The notes: generated by a model not told the origin, from the sequence alone. A stretch of DNA of 64,000 nt from Saccharopolyspora kobensis (GCF_900108315.1 NZ_FNVB01000010.1:1-64000); one strand, 5' to 3'. Positions 33,851 to 43,774 are shown, counted from the stretch's first letter. Made by a program: numbers and translations.

Positions 33851-34606
33851 ATGACGATCAGTCTCGGGGAGATCTTCCTCTGGGAGATGCTGGGGACGGC
33901 GGTACTCACGTTGATGGGCTGCGGCGTCGTGGCCAACAACGTTCTGCGCAAGACCGGCGGGCACGACACCGGATTCCTGATGGTCAACTTCGGCTGGGGC
34001 TTCGCGGTCTTCGCGGGCGCCAGCATCGCGGAGCCGACCGGAGCGCACATCAACCCGGCAGTCACCCTGGGGCTGGCGGTGAACGGCCAGACCGCGTGGT
34101 CGGACGTGCCGGTCTACATCGTCGCGCAGCTCATCGGCGGCACCCTGGGCGCGGTGCTGTGCTGGGCGGTCTACAAGCTGCAGTTCGACACCCACGACGA
34201 CCCGCGCAACACGCTCGGCATCTTCTCGACCGCGCCGACGGTGCGAAACGCCCCGTGGAACCTCGTGACCGAGACCATCGCCACCTTCGTGCTGGTCTTC
34301 TGGATCATCCTCAGCCCGCAGGCGGGCCCCGGCGGCACGGACGGCGTGCCGACCTTCGGCAACTCCGCGCTGGGCTACGCCGCGGTCGCCTTCCTCGTGA
34401 TCGGCATCGGCAACTCGCTCGGCGGCCCGACCGGTTACGCCATCAACCCGGCTCGCGACCTCGGCCCGCGCATCGCCTACGCGATCCTGCCCATCCGCGG
34501 CAAGGGCTCGGCGGACTGGGGATACTCGTGGGTGCCGATCGTCGGCCCGATCCTCGGTGGTGTGCTGGCGGGCGCGCTGGCCCTCGCACTGCCCATCGCC
34601 AGCTGA
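33851..34606 (+). CDS. glpF: glycerol facilitator GlpF (MIP/aquaglyceroporin)
   Basis: A 251-aa six-helix channel of the aquaporin superfamily. The two pore motifs are [11 protein letters not shown] (first NPA) and [13 protein letters not shown] (second NPA, with the NPARD typical of glycerol facilitators). It lets glycerol enter for phosphorylation by GlpK, whose gene starts 35 nt downstream. ATG at 33851 begins the conserved N terminus ([15 protein letters not shown]); an in-frame ATG 21 nt upstream is less likely. Confidence 0.95.
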   Translation: MTISLGEIFLWEMLGTAVLTLMGCGVVANNVLRKTGGHDTGFLMVNFGWGFAVFAGASIAEPTGAHINPAVTLGLAVNGQTAWSDVPVYIVAQLIGGTLGAVLCWAVYKLQFDTHDDPRNTLGIFSTAPTVRNAPWNLVTETIATFVLVFWIILSPQAGPGGTDGVPTFGNSALGYAAVAFLVIGIGNSLGGPTGYAINPARDLGPRIAYAILPIRGKGSADWGYSWVPIVGPILGGVLAGALALALPIAS

Positions 34607-34641
34607 CCAGACCCAGTCCACATAGGAAGGTAGAACGAGAG

Positions 34642-36147
34642 ATGGCCTCTTATGTCGCCGCCATCGACCAGGGCACGACCTCGACCCGGTGCATGATCTT
34701 CGACCACTCCGGTCGGGTCGTCGCCGTCGACCAGGTCGAGCACCGGCAGATCTTCCCGAAGGCCGGCTGGGTCGAGCACGACCCGGTCGAGATCTGGACC
34801 AACACCCGGCAGGTCTGCGCGGGCGCGCTCGCCAAGGCCGACCTGGTGTCCTCCGACATCGTCGCCGTCGGGATCACCAACCAGCGGGAAACCACCGTGG
34901 TCTGGGAGAAGGCCACCGGCAAGCCGGTGTACAACGCGATCGTCTGGCAGGACACCCGCACCGACGAGATCGTCAACGCCCTCGCCGCGGGCGAGGACGG
35001 GCAGAACCGGTACCAGCGCAAGACCGGGCTGCCGCTGGCGACCTACTTCTCCGGTCCCAAGGTGAAGTGGATCCTGGACAACGTCGAGGGCACCCGCGAG
35101 CGCGCCGAACGCGGCGAGCTGCTGTTCGGCAACATGGACACCTGGGTGCTGTGGAACTGCACCGGTGGCCCGGACGGCGGGTTGCACGTCACCGACCCGA
35201 CCAACGCCTCCCGCACGATGCTGATGGACCTCGAGCGGCTGGCGTGGGACGCCGACATCTGCGCCGAGCTCGGCGTGCCGATGGCGATGCTGCCGGAGAT
35301 CCGCTCCTCCTCGGAGGTCTACGGCAAGTTCCGGGAGCGCGGCGTGTTCGCGGGCATCCCGATCGCGGGCATCCTCGGCGACCAGCAGGCGGCCACCTTC
35401 GGCCAGGCCTGCCTGTCGCCCGGCGAAGCCAAGAACACCTACGGCACCGGCAACTTCGTGCTGCTCAACACCGGCACCGAGCGGGTGATCAGCGAGAACG
35501 GGCTGCTCACCACGGTCGGCTACAAGATCGGCGGCAATGACACGGTGTACTGCCTGGAGGGCTCCATCGCGGTCACCGGCTCGCTGGTGCAGTGGCTGCG
35601 GGACAACCTCGGGCTGATCGCCAGCGCTCCGGAGATCGAGCAGGTCGCCAGCAGCGTGGAGGACAACGGCGGCGCCTACTTCGTGCCGGCGTTCTCCGGG
35701 CTGTTCGCACCGCACTGGCGCTCCGACGCGCGCGGCGCGATCGTCGGCCTGACCCGCTACGTCAACCGCGGCCACCTGGCCCGCGCGGTGCTGGAGGCCA
35801 CGGCGTTCCAGACCCGCGAGGTCATCGAGGCGATGAACGCCGACTCCGGTGTGCCGCTGAAGTCGCTGAAGGTCGACGGCGGCATGGTCGGCAACGAGCT
35901 GCTGATGCAGTTCCAGGCCGACATCCTCGGCGTGCCGGTGATCCGCCCGGTCGTCGCGGAGACCACGGCGCTGGGCGCGGCCTACGCGGCGGGCCTGGCG
36001 GTGGGATTCTGGGAGAGCGAGGCGGACATCCGCTCCAACTGGGCCAAGGACAAGCAGTGGGATCCGAAGATGCCGACCGAGCTGCGCGAGAGGGAGTACG
36101 CGCAGTGGCAGAAGGCGGTGTCCAAGACCCTGGACTGGGTCGACTGA
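34642..36147 (+). CDS. glpK: glycerol kinase GlpK
   Basis: A 501-aa FGGY kinase that phosphorylates glycerol with ATP. Seen are the N-terminal phosphate loop [12 protein letters not shown], the substrate residues in [11 protein letters not shown] and [25 protein letters not shown] and the second FGGY signature around [17 protein letters not shown]. The length is standard. It follows glpF in one operon; an inverted repeat terminator lies just after it. Confidence 0.96.
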   Translation: MASYVAAIDQGTTSTRCMIFDHSGRVVAVDQVEHRQIFPKAGWVEHDPVEIWTNTRQVCAGALAKADLVSSDIVAVGITNQRETTVVWEKATGKPVYNAIVWQDTRTDEIVNALAAGEDGQNRYQRKTGLPLATYFSGPKVKWILDNVEGTRERAERGELLFGNMDTWVLWNCTGGPDGGLHVTDPTNASRTMLMDLERLAWDADICAELGVPMAMLPEIRSSSEVYGKFRERGVFAGIPIAGILGDQQAATFGQACLSPGEAKNTYGTGNFVLLNTGTERVISENGLLTTVGYKIGGNDTVYCLEGSIAVTGSLVQWLRDNLGLIASAPEIEQVASSVEDNGGAYFVPAFSGLFAPHWRSDARGAIVGLTRYVNRGHLARAVLEATAFQTREVIEAMNADSGVPLKSLKVDGGMVGNELLMQFQADILGVPVIRPVVAETTALGAAYAAGLAVGFWESEADIRSNWAKDKQWDPKMPTELREREYAQWQKAVSKTLDWVD

Positions 36148-36163
36148 GCACCTGAGCGGAACC

Positions 36164-36195
36164 AGCGGCCCGTCCCCGGCAGGGGGCGGGCCGCT
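36164..36195 (+). terminator. terminator of glpFK
   Basis: GC-rich inverted repeat with arms AGCGGCCCG.CCCC and GGGG.CGGGCCGCT starting 17 nt after the glpK stop. No T tract. The remaining 247 bases to 36442 show no gene. Confidence 0.75.
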
Positions 36196-36442
36196 TCGCG
36201 TCCACTGTGGATTTCGGTGGCGTGGTTCCCCCCGGGGGCGGATCGGGGGAACCACGCCCGAGGAGCGGGCGGGGCGCCCTGCCCGCGCTACCCCGCCCTC
36301 GACAGCGGTCGGCGACGGGCCGAGGGGTCCCTCGCCGCCAGGAGGTGCCTCCGCTGCCGCGAGACCGGCTGCGGCCCGGTCCCGCTCCTGCTGTTTGGAC
36401 GCGCGACGCGGCGGGAGGTTGCTCCGCCGGGCGATCCGGCTG

Positions 36443-37189
36443 CTAGCCGACCGCGGCCAGCAGCTCCTCGACGATCCGGGTGCGGCTCGCCACCGGGGCA
36501 CCCGGGTACCAGGTGCAAGCGATGTCGAGGGCCCGGACCCGACCGGTCGCCATGATCCGCCGGGCGGCGTCCAGCACCGCGTCCGCCGACGGCCCGCCGG
36601 TCACCGGGAAGCGGAGGTCCGACAGCTCGGCCGCATCGATCACGTCCAGGTCGATGTGCAGGAGGATCGGCCCGTCGGGCAGCTCTTCGGCGGCCTCCTC
36701 GACCTCGGCTCGGGCGATCTCCGAGCTCTCCAGGTACTCGGCCTCGGCCCGGTCCAGATCACGCGCGCCGACCAGCAGCACCCGGGACTCCGGCAGCGGG
36801 CGGAGGCCGATGGCATCGGCCAGCAGTTCCGGGTGGTCGCCGACCGCCAGGCGCAGCGGCATCCCGCCCGCGTAGCCGGATTCAGTGGTCTCCGGGCTCT
36901 GCACGTCGCCGTGCGCGTCGAACCAGACAACCGACGGCACCACCTCCGCCCGCTGCAGACCGGCGAGGACCGCCAGCGACACCATGCAGTCCCCGGAGAT
37001 CACGGACGGCACCTCGCCCCGGCGCACCGCGGCCGCCACCTCGTCGGCGACGGTCGGGTACAGCGCGCCGAGACGCTGCCACACGTCCCCGTCCGGCAAC
37101 TGGCGCACCACCCGAGTCGCGGTGCTCACTCCCAGAGCGGATTCGGGGAGCAGCTCGTCGAGGTGGTAGGGAACGGAAATGGTAGCCAT
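36443..37189 (-). CDS. arginase-family protein
   Basis: A 248-aa member of the ureohydrolase fold. The Mn-binding motifs DAHGD (D91, H93, D95) and HIDLDVID (D180, D182) are intact. The first metal His normally in GGDHS is replaced: the sequence is GDCMVSL, with C68 in its place. That would change or weaken the dinuclear Mn site. Arginases and agmatinases release urea from guanidino compounds; this divergent actinobacterial branch has no assigned substrate. Single gene. Confidence 0.85.
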   Translation of the reverse strand: MATISVPYHLDELLPESALGVSTATRVVRQLPDGDVWQRLGALYPTVADEVAAAVRRGEVPSVISGDCMVSLAVLAGLQRAEVVPSVVWFDAHGDVQSPETTESGYAGGMPLRLAVGDHPELLADAIGLRPLPESRVLLVGARDLDRAEAEYLESSEIARAEVEEAAEELPDGPILLHIDLDVIDAAELSDLRFPVTGGPSADAVLDAARRIMATGRVRALDIACTWYPGAPVASRTRIVEELLAAVG

Positions 37190-37241
37190 GCCAGGACATT
37201 AGCCGCCGCACGGTCCCGCGTGCGACTGATTTCCCCGCTGC

Positions 37242-38072
37242 TCAGCGGAAGTCGTCGGCGTGGTCGACAGCCCACTGGGCGAAGGTGCGGGCCGGGCGCC
37301 CGGTCACCTGCTCCACCGTCGGCACCGGGTCGTCGAGAGCCTGGTCCGCTCCGCGGAGGTCGAACAGGGTGTCCACGACCGCTGCCGGAACCCCTTCGGC
37401 CACCAGGCGGGCCTTCGCCTGCTTCAGCGGCTCCGCTTCGATCCGGACCTCGCGGCCGATCGCGGCACCGATCGCGCGCACCTGATCGGCCGTGCTGATC
37501 CGTTCCGGGCCGGTCAGCACGTAGGACTTACCGGCGTGCCCGTCCTCCAGCAGCGCCGCGACCGCCACCGCGGCGATGTCGTCCTCGTGGATCGACGCCT
37601 GCTGCGCATCCGGGAACGGCTCCCGGACCACGCCTTCCGCGCGAATCGGATCCGCCCAGGCCAGCGTGTTGGCGGCGAACGCTCCCGGCCGCAAGAACGT
37701 CCACTCGAAACCGCCGTCGGCGACCGCCTGCTCGACCAGCCGGTGGCGCTGCCCGATCGCGTTCTCGGCACCGAACTCGACCGCCATCGACGACAGCACC
37801 ACGACCCGCTGGACATCCGCGGCCGCTGCCTGCGCCACGAAGGTGGCCGTGCTCTCGGGTACCGGGAACAGGAAGACCCGGTCGACCCCGTTCAGCGCCG
37901 CCGCCAGCGACTCCGCATCTCCCAGCCCACCGGCGAACAGCTCGACCTCGGCGGGCAGCCCCGCCGCCTCCGGGCGCCTGGTCAGCGCCCGCACCTGCGC
38001 ACCGGAGGCCAGCAGGCGATCGACCACGCAGCGTCCGACGTTGCCCGTCGCTCCGGTCACCAACACCGTCAT
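37242..38072 (-). CDS. NmrA-like NAD(P)-binding protein
   Basis: A 276-aa atypical short-chain dehydrogenase. The dinucleotide motif TGATGNVGRCVVD is at residues 6-18. The Tyr-x3-Lys catalytic pair is absent, as in NmrA/HSCARG redox sensors and NAD(P)H:quinone oxidoreductase QOR2 types (WTFLRPGAFAAN, SYVLTGPERIS). It may sense NADPH or reduce quinones. GGAG precedes the ATG at good spacing. Confidence 0.85.
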   Translation of the reverse strand: MTVLVTGATGNVGRCVVDRLLASGAQVRALTRRPEAAGLPAEVELFAGGLGDAESLAAALNGVDRVFLFPVPESTATFVAQAAAADVQRVVVLSSMAVEFGAENAIGQRHRLVEQAVADGGFEWTFLRPGAFAANTLAWADPIRAEGVVREPFPDAQQASIHEDDIAAVAVAALLEDGHAGKSYVLTGPERISTADQVRAIGAAIGREVRIEAEPLKQAKARLVAEGVPAAVVDTLFDLRGADQALDDPVPTVEQVTGRPARTFAQWAVDHADDFR

Positions 38073-38197
38073 CGAGTTCTCCTCAACCGATTCGGAATCG
38101 GCCCCACACTAGGACTTCGAGCGCACTGGAGGTCAAACTGTTTTCGCGGCCCCGTCGTCCGGTCGCGGGGCGCGGAACCGGCAGGGCGAAAGACCTT

Positions 38198-39082
38198 TCA
38201 GGCGCGCACTTCCAGGGCTTCGAGCACGTCGGCGACTTCTTGCCGGGCCTCGGCCGGGAGGCCGCGAAGAGGCCGGGGAAGGTTCGGGGATCCGATGAGC
38301 CCGAGGTGCTCGGCCGCGGCGGAGGTGACGCGAAGGCTGCCGTAGCGCCCGAACAACTTCCACAGCGGCGTCATGCGCTGGGACAGCTCCACCGCTCGCG
38401 CGGCGTCGTGCCGTGCCGCGCGAGTGATCGCCAGGCACTCCTCGGGCAGGAGGCCGCCGATGACGCTGAACCACACGTCGGCACCGGCGTTGAGCCCACC
38501 GGCAGCGAACTGATCGCCGCTGACGCCCAGGGCAACTCCTGCGGGCAGCGCGTTCCGGAACGCGGCGACCCTGGCGGGCGCCTGGTCCTCGGGAATGCCC
38601 GGGATCTTCACCGCACCGACGTTGGGCAGGGACGCGATGCGCCCGTGCAGCTCGTCGCTGAAGCGGAAGTGCGTGGTGCCGGGGTTGTCGTACACGCACA
38701 GCGGAACGGACAGCCCCGCGGTGACGTCTTCGTACAGCCCGAAGACCTCGTCATCGGTGAGCTGCTGGTAGGACACCGGGGCGAGCAGCACCGCGGACGC
38801 GCCCGCGTTCTGGGCGTCTTCGGCCAGGGCCAGGACGTCGGAGGTGCGCAGAGCACCGATGCCGACCATGACCGGGACATCGCCTGCCGCGTCCACGGCG
38901 ATCCGGGCGGCCCGGGAGCGCTCCTCGCGGGTGAGGTAGGCGTAGCCGCCGGTGGAACCGAGCGCGCCGATCGAATCGACGCCTGCCGCGGCCAAGCGCT
39001 CGACGAGCTTCCGGAATCCCCGTTCGTCGATCCCGGCTTCGCCGGTCGGGGTGAGCGGGAATGCGCTGAGTCCGGTGAACAT
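38198..39082 (-). CDS. dihydrodipicolinate synthase/N-acetylneuraminate lyase family aldolase
   Basis: A 294-aa class I aldolase. The Schiff-base lysine is K159 (VGAVKIPG) and the conserved tyrosine Y131 (VYDNPGTT). The phosphate-loop motif is GSTGGYAYLT where DapA has GTTGE, so it is probably not the lysine-pathway enzyme. Next to an aldose dehydrogenase and a sugar mutarotase it likely cleaves a 2-keto-3-deoxy sugar acid from L-fucose or L-rhamnose (inference). Third gene of the 40464-38198 cluster; the gap before it is 105 nt. Confidence 0.82.
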   Translation of the reverse strand: MFTGLSAFPLTPTGEAGIDERGFRKLVERLAAAGVDSIGALGSTGGYAYLTREERSRAARIAVDAAGDVPVMVGIGALRTSDVLALAEDAQNAGASAVLLAPVSYQQLTDDEVFGLYEDVTAGLSVPLCVYDNPGTTHFRFSDELHGRIASLPNVGAVKIPGIPEDQAPARVAAFRNALPAGVALGVSGDQFAAGGLNAGADVWFSVIGGLLPEECLAITRAARHDAARAVELSQRMTPLWKLFGRYGSLRVTSAAAEHLGLIGSPNLPRPLRGLPAEARQEVADVLEALEVRA

Positions 39083-39187
39083 GCACGACCTTTCCGATGT
39101 GGCCCGGCTCGGGCCGGGACGTCCGTCCGCCCCATCGTCCGTCCGCCGCCGTTCTCCGGCCAAGCCCAATTCGCCTCCGGTGGTCGC

Positions 39188-40156
39188 CTAGGACTCGATC
39201 ACCGGCAGCCCGGCCTCGGCCAGGTCCGCCCACACCTCGGCAGGTACCGGCCGCTCGAACAGCTCGGCGTTGCGGCGCACCTCCGCCGCCGACCGCGCGC
39301 CCACCACGACGCTGGCGACGGCCGGGTGCGCCCCGGCGAAGGCCATCGCCACCTGCGGAAGGCTCGCACCGTGCCGGTGGACCACCTCCGCGATCCCGGC
39401 GACCCTCGCGCGCAGCTCCGGCGCGGCAGGCGAGTAGTCGAACATCGCTTCCGCGTCGAGCTCGTCGGTGGCCAGGACACCGCCGTTGAACACCCCGGCC
39501 GCCAGCACCGACACGTTCCGCCGCAGGCACGCCGGGAGCATGGTGTGCGCCGCGGACTGCTCGAGCAGCGTGTAGCGGCCGGCGAGCATCACCGCGTCCA
39601 CATCCGTCTCGGTCGCGAACCGCTCCAGCATCGGCCACTGGTTCATCCCGGCACCGATCGCGCCGACCACGCCCTGCGCGCGCAGTTCGTGCAGCGCCGG
39701 GTACGCCTCGTCGACCGCCTGCCGCCAGTGGTCGTCCGGGTCGTGGATCAGCACCAGGTCCACCCGGTCCATGCCGAGCCGTCGCAGGCTGGCCTCCAGC
39801 GACCGCCGCACCCCGTCGGCGCTGAAGTCCCACACCCGCTCGTGGTCCGCGGGCACGTCGAAGCCCGCGGCGTCGCGCCGGTCGGCGGTCGCCGGGCTCG
39901 GCACCAGCAGCCTGCCGACCTTCGTCGACACGACCAGCTCCGACCGGGGCCGTCCGGCCAGCGCCGAACCGAGGCGTCGTTCGGCCAGCCCGAGCCCGTA
40001 GTGCGGCGCCGTGTCGAAGTACCTGATCCCGGCGTCCCAAGCCGCGTCCACCGCGCCGAGAGCGGTTTCCTCGTCGACCGCGCGGTAGAGGTTCCCGATC
40101 ACCGCGCCGCCGAAGCCCAGCGGCGAGACCACCACGTCCGAGCGCCCGAGCTTCAC
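39188..40156 (-). CDS. aldo/keto reductase, probable L-fucose/D-threo-aldose 1-dehydrogenase
   Basis: A 322-aa TIM-barrel NAD(P)-dependent oxidoreductase. Catalytic residues lie in YFDTAPHYGLGLAERRLG (Asp, Tyr) and VVSTKVGRL (Lys). The sequence LIHDPDDHW and the GVFNGGVL motif resemble L-fucose or D-threo-aldose dehydrogenases, which oxidise the sugar to its lactone. It begins with GTG overlapping the mutarotase stop (GTGA). Together the genes suggest oxidative breakdown of a 6-deoxyhexose. Confidence 0.82.
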   Translation of the reverse strand: MKLGRSDVVVSPLGFGGAVIGNLYRAVDEETALGAVDAAWDAGIRYFDTAPHYGLGLAERRLGSALAGRPRSELVVSTKVGRLLVPSPATADRRDAAGFDVPADHERVWDFSADGVRRSLEASLRRLGMDRVDLVLIHDPDDHWRQAVDEAYPALHELRAQGVVGAIGAGMNQWPMLERFATETDVDAVMLAGRYTLLEQSAAHTMLPACLRRNVSVLAAGVFNGGVLATDELDAEAMFDYSPAAPELRARVAGIAEVVHRHGASLPQVAMAFAGAHPAVASVVVGARSAAEVRRNAELFERPVPAEVWADLAEAGLPVIES

Positions 40157-40464
40157 GGCAGCTCCCACACCTGCCGGAGGCCGGTGTCCCCGCCCGAGTA
40201 GTCGTCCTCCACCGCCAGCAGCTCGGACATCCGCGCCTGCCACGCAACGTTCGCCGGGTGGTCGCGCAGCGCCCGCCGCATCGCCTGGTAGTCCTCGACC
40301 TCCACCACGTGGAACAGGTCCAGGCCGTCGCGCCAGATCCGCCAGCTGCGCACTCCCGCTTCACGCAGCGCCGCGTCCAGCTCGGCCGGGATCACCGCGT
40401 GCACCTGCTCGTACTCGGCTTCGCGTCCGGGTTCCAGCTTGGTGCGCAAGGCTATTCGCTGCAT
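40153..40464 (-). CDS. L-rhamnose mutarotase family protein
   Basis: A 103-aa ferredoxin-like protein of the RhaM family, which interconverts alpha and beta anomers of L-rhamnose or L-fucose. Seen: MQRIALRTKLEPGREAEYEQ, HAVIPAELDAALREAGVRSW and the C-terminal mutarotase run VAWQARMSELL. The ATG has GGGAGGA 6 nt upstream. First gene of the operon; its stop overlaps the aldo/keto reductase start. Confidence 0.88.
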   Translation of the reverse strand: MQRIALRTKLEPGREAEYEQVHAVIPAELDAALREAGVRSWRIWRDGLDLFHVVEVEDYQAMRRALRDHPANVAWQARMSELLAVEDDYSGGDTGLRQVWELP

Positions 40465-40714
40465 CCGGGGTCCTCCCTCGTCCACGTCCCGGCGGCGGGA
40501 TCGACCGGCCACATAGGACGCGGTTGCGCCGTGGGCCGTCCGGATCGGCATCGGCCCCGACCACCGCACCAGGTGGCCGAGCAGTGCGGGTTCATCGCCT
40601 CACTCGGGAACCGGGTGTCGCCGCCCGGGATCAGCGCCGTCATCGGGGCACCTCGCTTCCGCGCACGCCGACCACAGGTATAACGGCCGGTGCCCGGAAA
40701 GCAAAGCCCGCCGG

Positions 40715-41587
40715 TCAGCTGAAGGCGGCCAGGAAGGCGTGGCGGGCGTCGGAGGTCGTGTGCGCGGGCCACAGCGCGTGCAGCGGCACCTCGATCAGCG
40801 GCCGGAGCGCGACGACCTGGACCTTCCCGTTGGCGGCGGGGCCGGGCTCAGCGGTCACGAACGCGATGTCGTCGGTGCCGAGGACCGCGGTGACCGGCGG
40901 AGTGCCCTGGATGGCGTTGCGGTGCGTGCGCGGCTCGAACCCGGCCTGCCTGCAGTGCTCGATGAGCAGGTCGGTGTAACCGGAGCGACCCGGATGGCCC
41001 CACACGACGATCCGCTCGTCGGCCAGTTCGGCCAGTTCCACCACGTCCCGGTCGGCGAAGCGGTGCTCCGCGGAAACCGCGATCTGGAGCCGCTGGTGGA
41101 CGAGCGTGGTGCGGTTCAGGCCGTGGGCCGGGCTCATGGCGCGGCACAATCCCAGGTCCAGCTCGCCGGCGAGCAGCTGCTCGGTGAGCTCAGCCGGATA
41201 GCGCTGGTTGACGTCGGTGGCCAGACCCGGGTGATCGGCGTGCACTCGGCGGAGCAGCGCGGTGACCTCGTCACCGGTGACGGCCGGCGTGTGGCCGATG
41301 CGCAGCACCTCCGACTCACCGCGGCCGATCCGCCGCGCGCGTTGCAGCGCCGAACGGGCCACGCCCTCCAGCACGCGTGCATCGGCGATCAGCGCCTCCC
41401 CGGCAGGCCGCACGGTCACTCCGGTGGTGGTGCGTTCGAGCAGGTCGACGCCGACTTCGCGTTCGAGCGCGCGGATCGAGGTGGACAACGCCTGCTGGGA
41501 CAGGTGCAGGCGGGCTGCGGCGCGGGTGAAGCTGCCCTCCTCCGCCACCGCGACCAGATGCGCGAGCTTGTGCAGGTCCAAACCCAC
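40715..41587 (-). CDS. LysR-family transcriptional regulator
   Basis: A 290-aa regulator. Residues 3-60 form the winged helix (HKLAHLVAVAEEGSFTRAAARLHLSQQALSTSI) and the rest is a periplasmic-binding-protein-like effector domain. It lies upstream of and in the same direction as the 6-deoxyhexose cluster, with 250 nt between, and downstream of ltrA: its GTG at 41587 sits beside the ltrA stop. Either could be a target. An in-frame TTG six bases inside is an alternative start. Confidence 0.88.
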   Translation of the reverse strand: MGLDLHKLAHLVAVAEEGSFTRAAARLHLSQQALSTSIRALEREVGVDLLERTTTGVTVRPAGEALIADARVLEGVARSALQRARRIGRGESEVLRIGHTPAVTGDEVTALLRRVHADHPGLATDVNQRYPAELTEQLLAGELDLGLCRAMSPAHGLNRTTLVHQRLQIAVSAEHRFADRDVVELAELADERIVVWGHPGRSGYTDLLIEHCRQAGFEPRTHRNAIQGTPPVTAVLGTDDIAFVTAEPGPAANGKVQVVALRPLIEVPLHALWPAHTTSDARHAFLAAFS

Positions 41588-41588
41588 G

Positions 41589-42764
41589 TCACGGCCTGCT
41601 TTCCGCGGAACCGGTTCGGTTGGCGACCAGAGTCGCGGCGGTGGCCACCGCCATTCCCACCACCGCTCCGCCCAGCCCGAGCAGCGGCGTGCTGAACGGC
41701 AGCGCGAGCACCACCACCGCACCGGCCGCGACGAACGCCGAACTCCGCACCGCGCCGGTGTTCGCCAGCCGGTGCAGCGCGCCCAACGCGATCATGACCA
41801 GGGCGACCGGCACCGCGACGGCGAACGCGGCGGCCTGTTCGCCGATGTGCGAGCGGTGTCCGGCGGTGTCCACGGCCACTTCGATACCAGAACCGAGCGC
41901 CGCGATCGAAGCGAACACCACGACGTGGCCGTACCCCCAGGTCAACGCGACGCGCAGGTTCCGCAAACGCGCCTCCCCGCCGGAGAAGTAGATCCACCAC
42001 AGGACGAAGACGATCGCGAGGCCACCGGCCGCGATCAGGATCAGCGAGGCGGAAGCCCCGAACTCGGCCACCACCGACTGCACGGCGGCGAGGGAACCGA
42101 GGACGACCTCACCGAGCACGATGATGGTGAACAGGCCGTACCGCTCCGCGATGTGCTCCGGGTGCCAGGGAGTGGCCCGGCCGCGCGCCTCGGCCCAGGC
42201 CGGGACCGCCAGCTCGGCGACCACCAGCACCGCGAAGGTGACGTAGGCCCAGGTGCCCGGCGCCCACAACCGCGCGATCCACCCCACCTGCACCACCGCG
42301 ATCCCGGCCGCGTAGCGCAGCGTGGTGGCCCGGCCCTCCGGGTGCTCGACGGCGGCCCGCAGCCACTGGCAGATCATCCCGATGCGCATCAGCACGTAGC
42401 CGATGACCACGACGGTGAAGTCGTAGTGCTCGAACGCGGCGGGCACACCGGCCGCCAGCACCAGCACCCCGGCCATCTGCAGCAGCGTGAGCAGCCGGTA
42501 GAGCACGTCGTCGGTGTCGTAGGCCGAGGCGAACCAGGTGAAGTTCATCCACGCCCACCAGATCGCGAAGAACACCGCCAGGTACCCGACGAGCCCACCG
42601 CCGAGATGGCCCTCGTCCAGCGTGTGGTGCAGCTGCGCGGCGGCCTGCCCGACCGCCACCACGAAGCACAGGTCGAAGAACAGCTCCAGCGGAGTCGAGA
42701 CGCGGTGCTCCTCGTCCGGGTCGCGCCCCCGCATCGCCTGCCACCGGATCCTCGCCGGGTTCAC
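41589..42764 (-). CDS. low temperature requirement protein A (LtrA)-like membrane protein
   Basis: A 391-aa membrane protein with about ten transmembrane helices. The LtrA signatures are STPLELFFDLCFVVAV (near residue 30), FFAIWWAWMNFTWFASAYDTDD, HIAERYGLFTIIVLGEVVLG and FVLWWIYFSGG. The role of LtrA is unknown beyond a growth-at-low-temperature phenotype in Listeria. The start is chosen at a GTG 8 nt after GGAGG; a preceding GTG and ATG are in frame. The stop is adjacent to the LysR start. Confidence 0.88.
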   Translation of the reverse strand: MNPARIRWQAMRGRDPDEEHRVSTPLELFFDLCFVVAVGQAAAQLHHTLDEGHLGGGLVGYLAVFFAIWWAWMNFTWFASAYDTDDVLYRLLTLLQMAGVLVLAAGVPAAFEHYDFTVVVIGYVLMRIGMICQWLRAAVEHPEGRATTLRYAAGIAVVQVGWIARLWAPGTWAYVTFAVLVVAELAVPAWAEARGRATPWHPEHIAERYGLFTIIVLGEVVLGSLAAVQSVVAEFGASASLILIAAGGLAIVFVLWWIYFSGGEARLRNLRVALTWGYGHVVVFASIAALGSGIEVAVDTAGHRSHIGEQAAAFAVAVPVALVMIALGALHRLANTGAVRSSAFVAAGAVVVLALPFSTPLLGLGGAVVGMAVATAATLVANRTGSAESRP

Positions 42765-42860
42765 CACCGGTACCTCCTCCGCGCCGCGCCGAACGTGCTC
42801 CGACATCCCGGTGCGGCAGGCGGCCTCCTCCCCTCGGTCCGCCTGCCGCACCGAGGCCGG

Positions 42861-43616
42861 TCACCGGGTGGTGTAGCCACCGTTCGGGAACATCGTCTGC
42901 CCGGTGAACCACCAGCCGTCGGTGGCCAGGAACCTGATCACCGGGACGATGTCCTCGATGTGGGTGAGCTGGTTGCCCATGCCCTGGGACCGGTGGAACT
43001 CCACCCGCTCCGGCGTTTCCTGCGGGTAGAAGAACGGCGTGTCCATCGGTCCCGGCGCGACCACGTTCACCGAGATGCGGCGGTCGGCGAACTCCTTGGC
43101 CGCGGCGCGGGTGAAGTGCTCCAGCGGTGCCTTGCCCCCGGCGTAGGTCGAGTAGCCGTCGGTGAACGCCGCGAGCAGCGAGGTGCCCAGGCTGATGATC
43201 TTGCCGTCGTCGTTGAGCCGGCGCCCGGCCTCCTGGATGAAGAAGTACGCCGCCTTCGCGTTGATCGCGAACATCCGGTCGAACTCCTCCTCGGAGGTCT
43301 CCAGGATCGGCTTGCGCAGCACCATCCCGGTCGTGTTCACCGCGACGTCGACCCCGCCGAAGGTGTCCACCGCGGTGTCGAACAGCCGCCGCACCTCGCC
43401 GACCTGCGTCAGGTCGCCCTGCACCGGGATCGCCTCGGAGCCGGCCTCCCGCACCGCGTTGACGGTCTTCTCCGCCTCGACGGCCGACGCGTCGCTGTTG
43501 TAGTGCACGACGACCTTCGCGCCCTCGTCCGCGAAGGCCTTGGACAGCAGGCCGCCCAGGTTCTTGCCCCCGCCGCCGATGACCGCGACCTTGCCCCGCA
43601 GGCTCCGCTCCGCCAT
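42861..43616 (-). CDS. SDR family oxidoreductase
   Basis: A 251-aa short-chain dehydrogenase. The cofactor loop reads GGGGKNLGGLL rather than TGxxxGxG, a variant seen in related SDRs. The active-site pair is Y-x3-K in YAGGK (in YSTYAGGKAPLEHF), with a serine-containing SLGTSLL upstream, and a NTTG motif. It would reduce or oxidise a small carbonyl compound with NADP(H). ATG follows GGGAG. Substrate unknown. Confidence 0.9.
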   Translation of the reverse strand: MAERSLRGKVAVIGGGGKNLGGLLSKAFADEGAKVVVHYNSDASAVEAEKTVNAVREAGSEAIPVQGDLTQVGEVRRLFDTAVDTFGGVDVAVNTTGMVLRKPILETSEEEFDRMFAINAKAAYFFIQEAGRRLNDDGKIISLGTSLLAAFTDGYSTYAGGKAPLEHFTRAAAKEFADRRISVNVVAPGPMDTPFFYPQETPERVEFHRSQGMGNQLTHIEDIVPVIRFLATDGWWFTGQTMFPNGGYTTR

Positions 43617-43774
43617 GGTTCTCCCGCCCCTTCCGGCATCACTGCTGGTCAGACGACCTGGTTGAGGTCGTGCTCCGACCGTAGGCGGCTGCCGCGGGCG
43701 GCGGGAAACAGAACATCCGCGTACCGCCACAACCGAACTGGATACCCCCAGCTGAGAGCGGTCGCAGCGATCCG

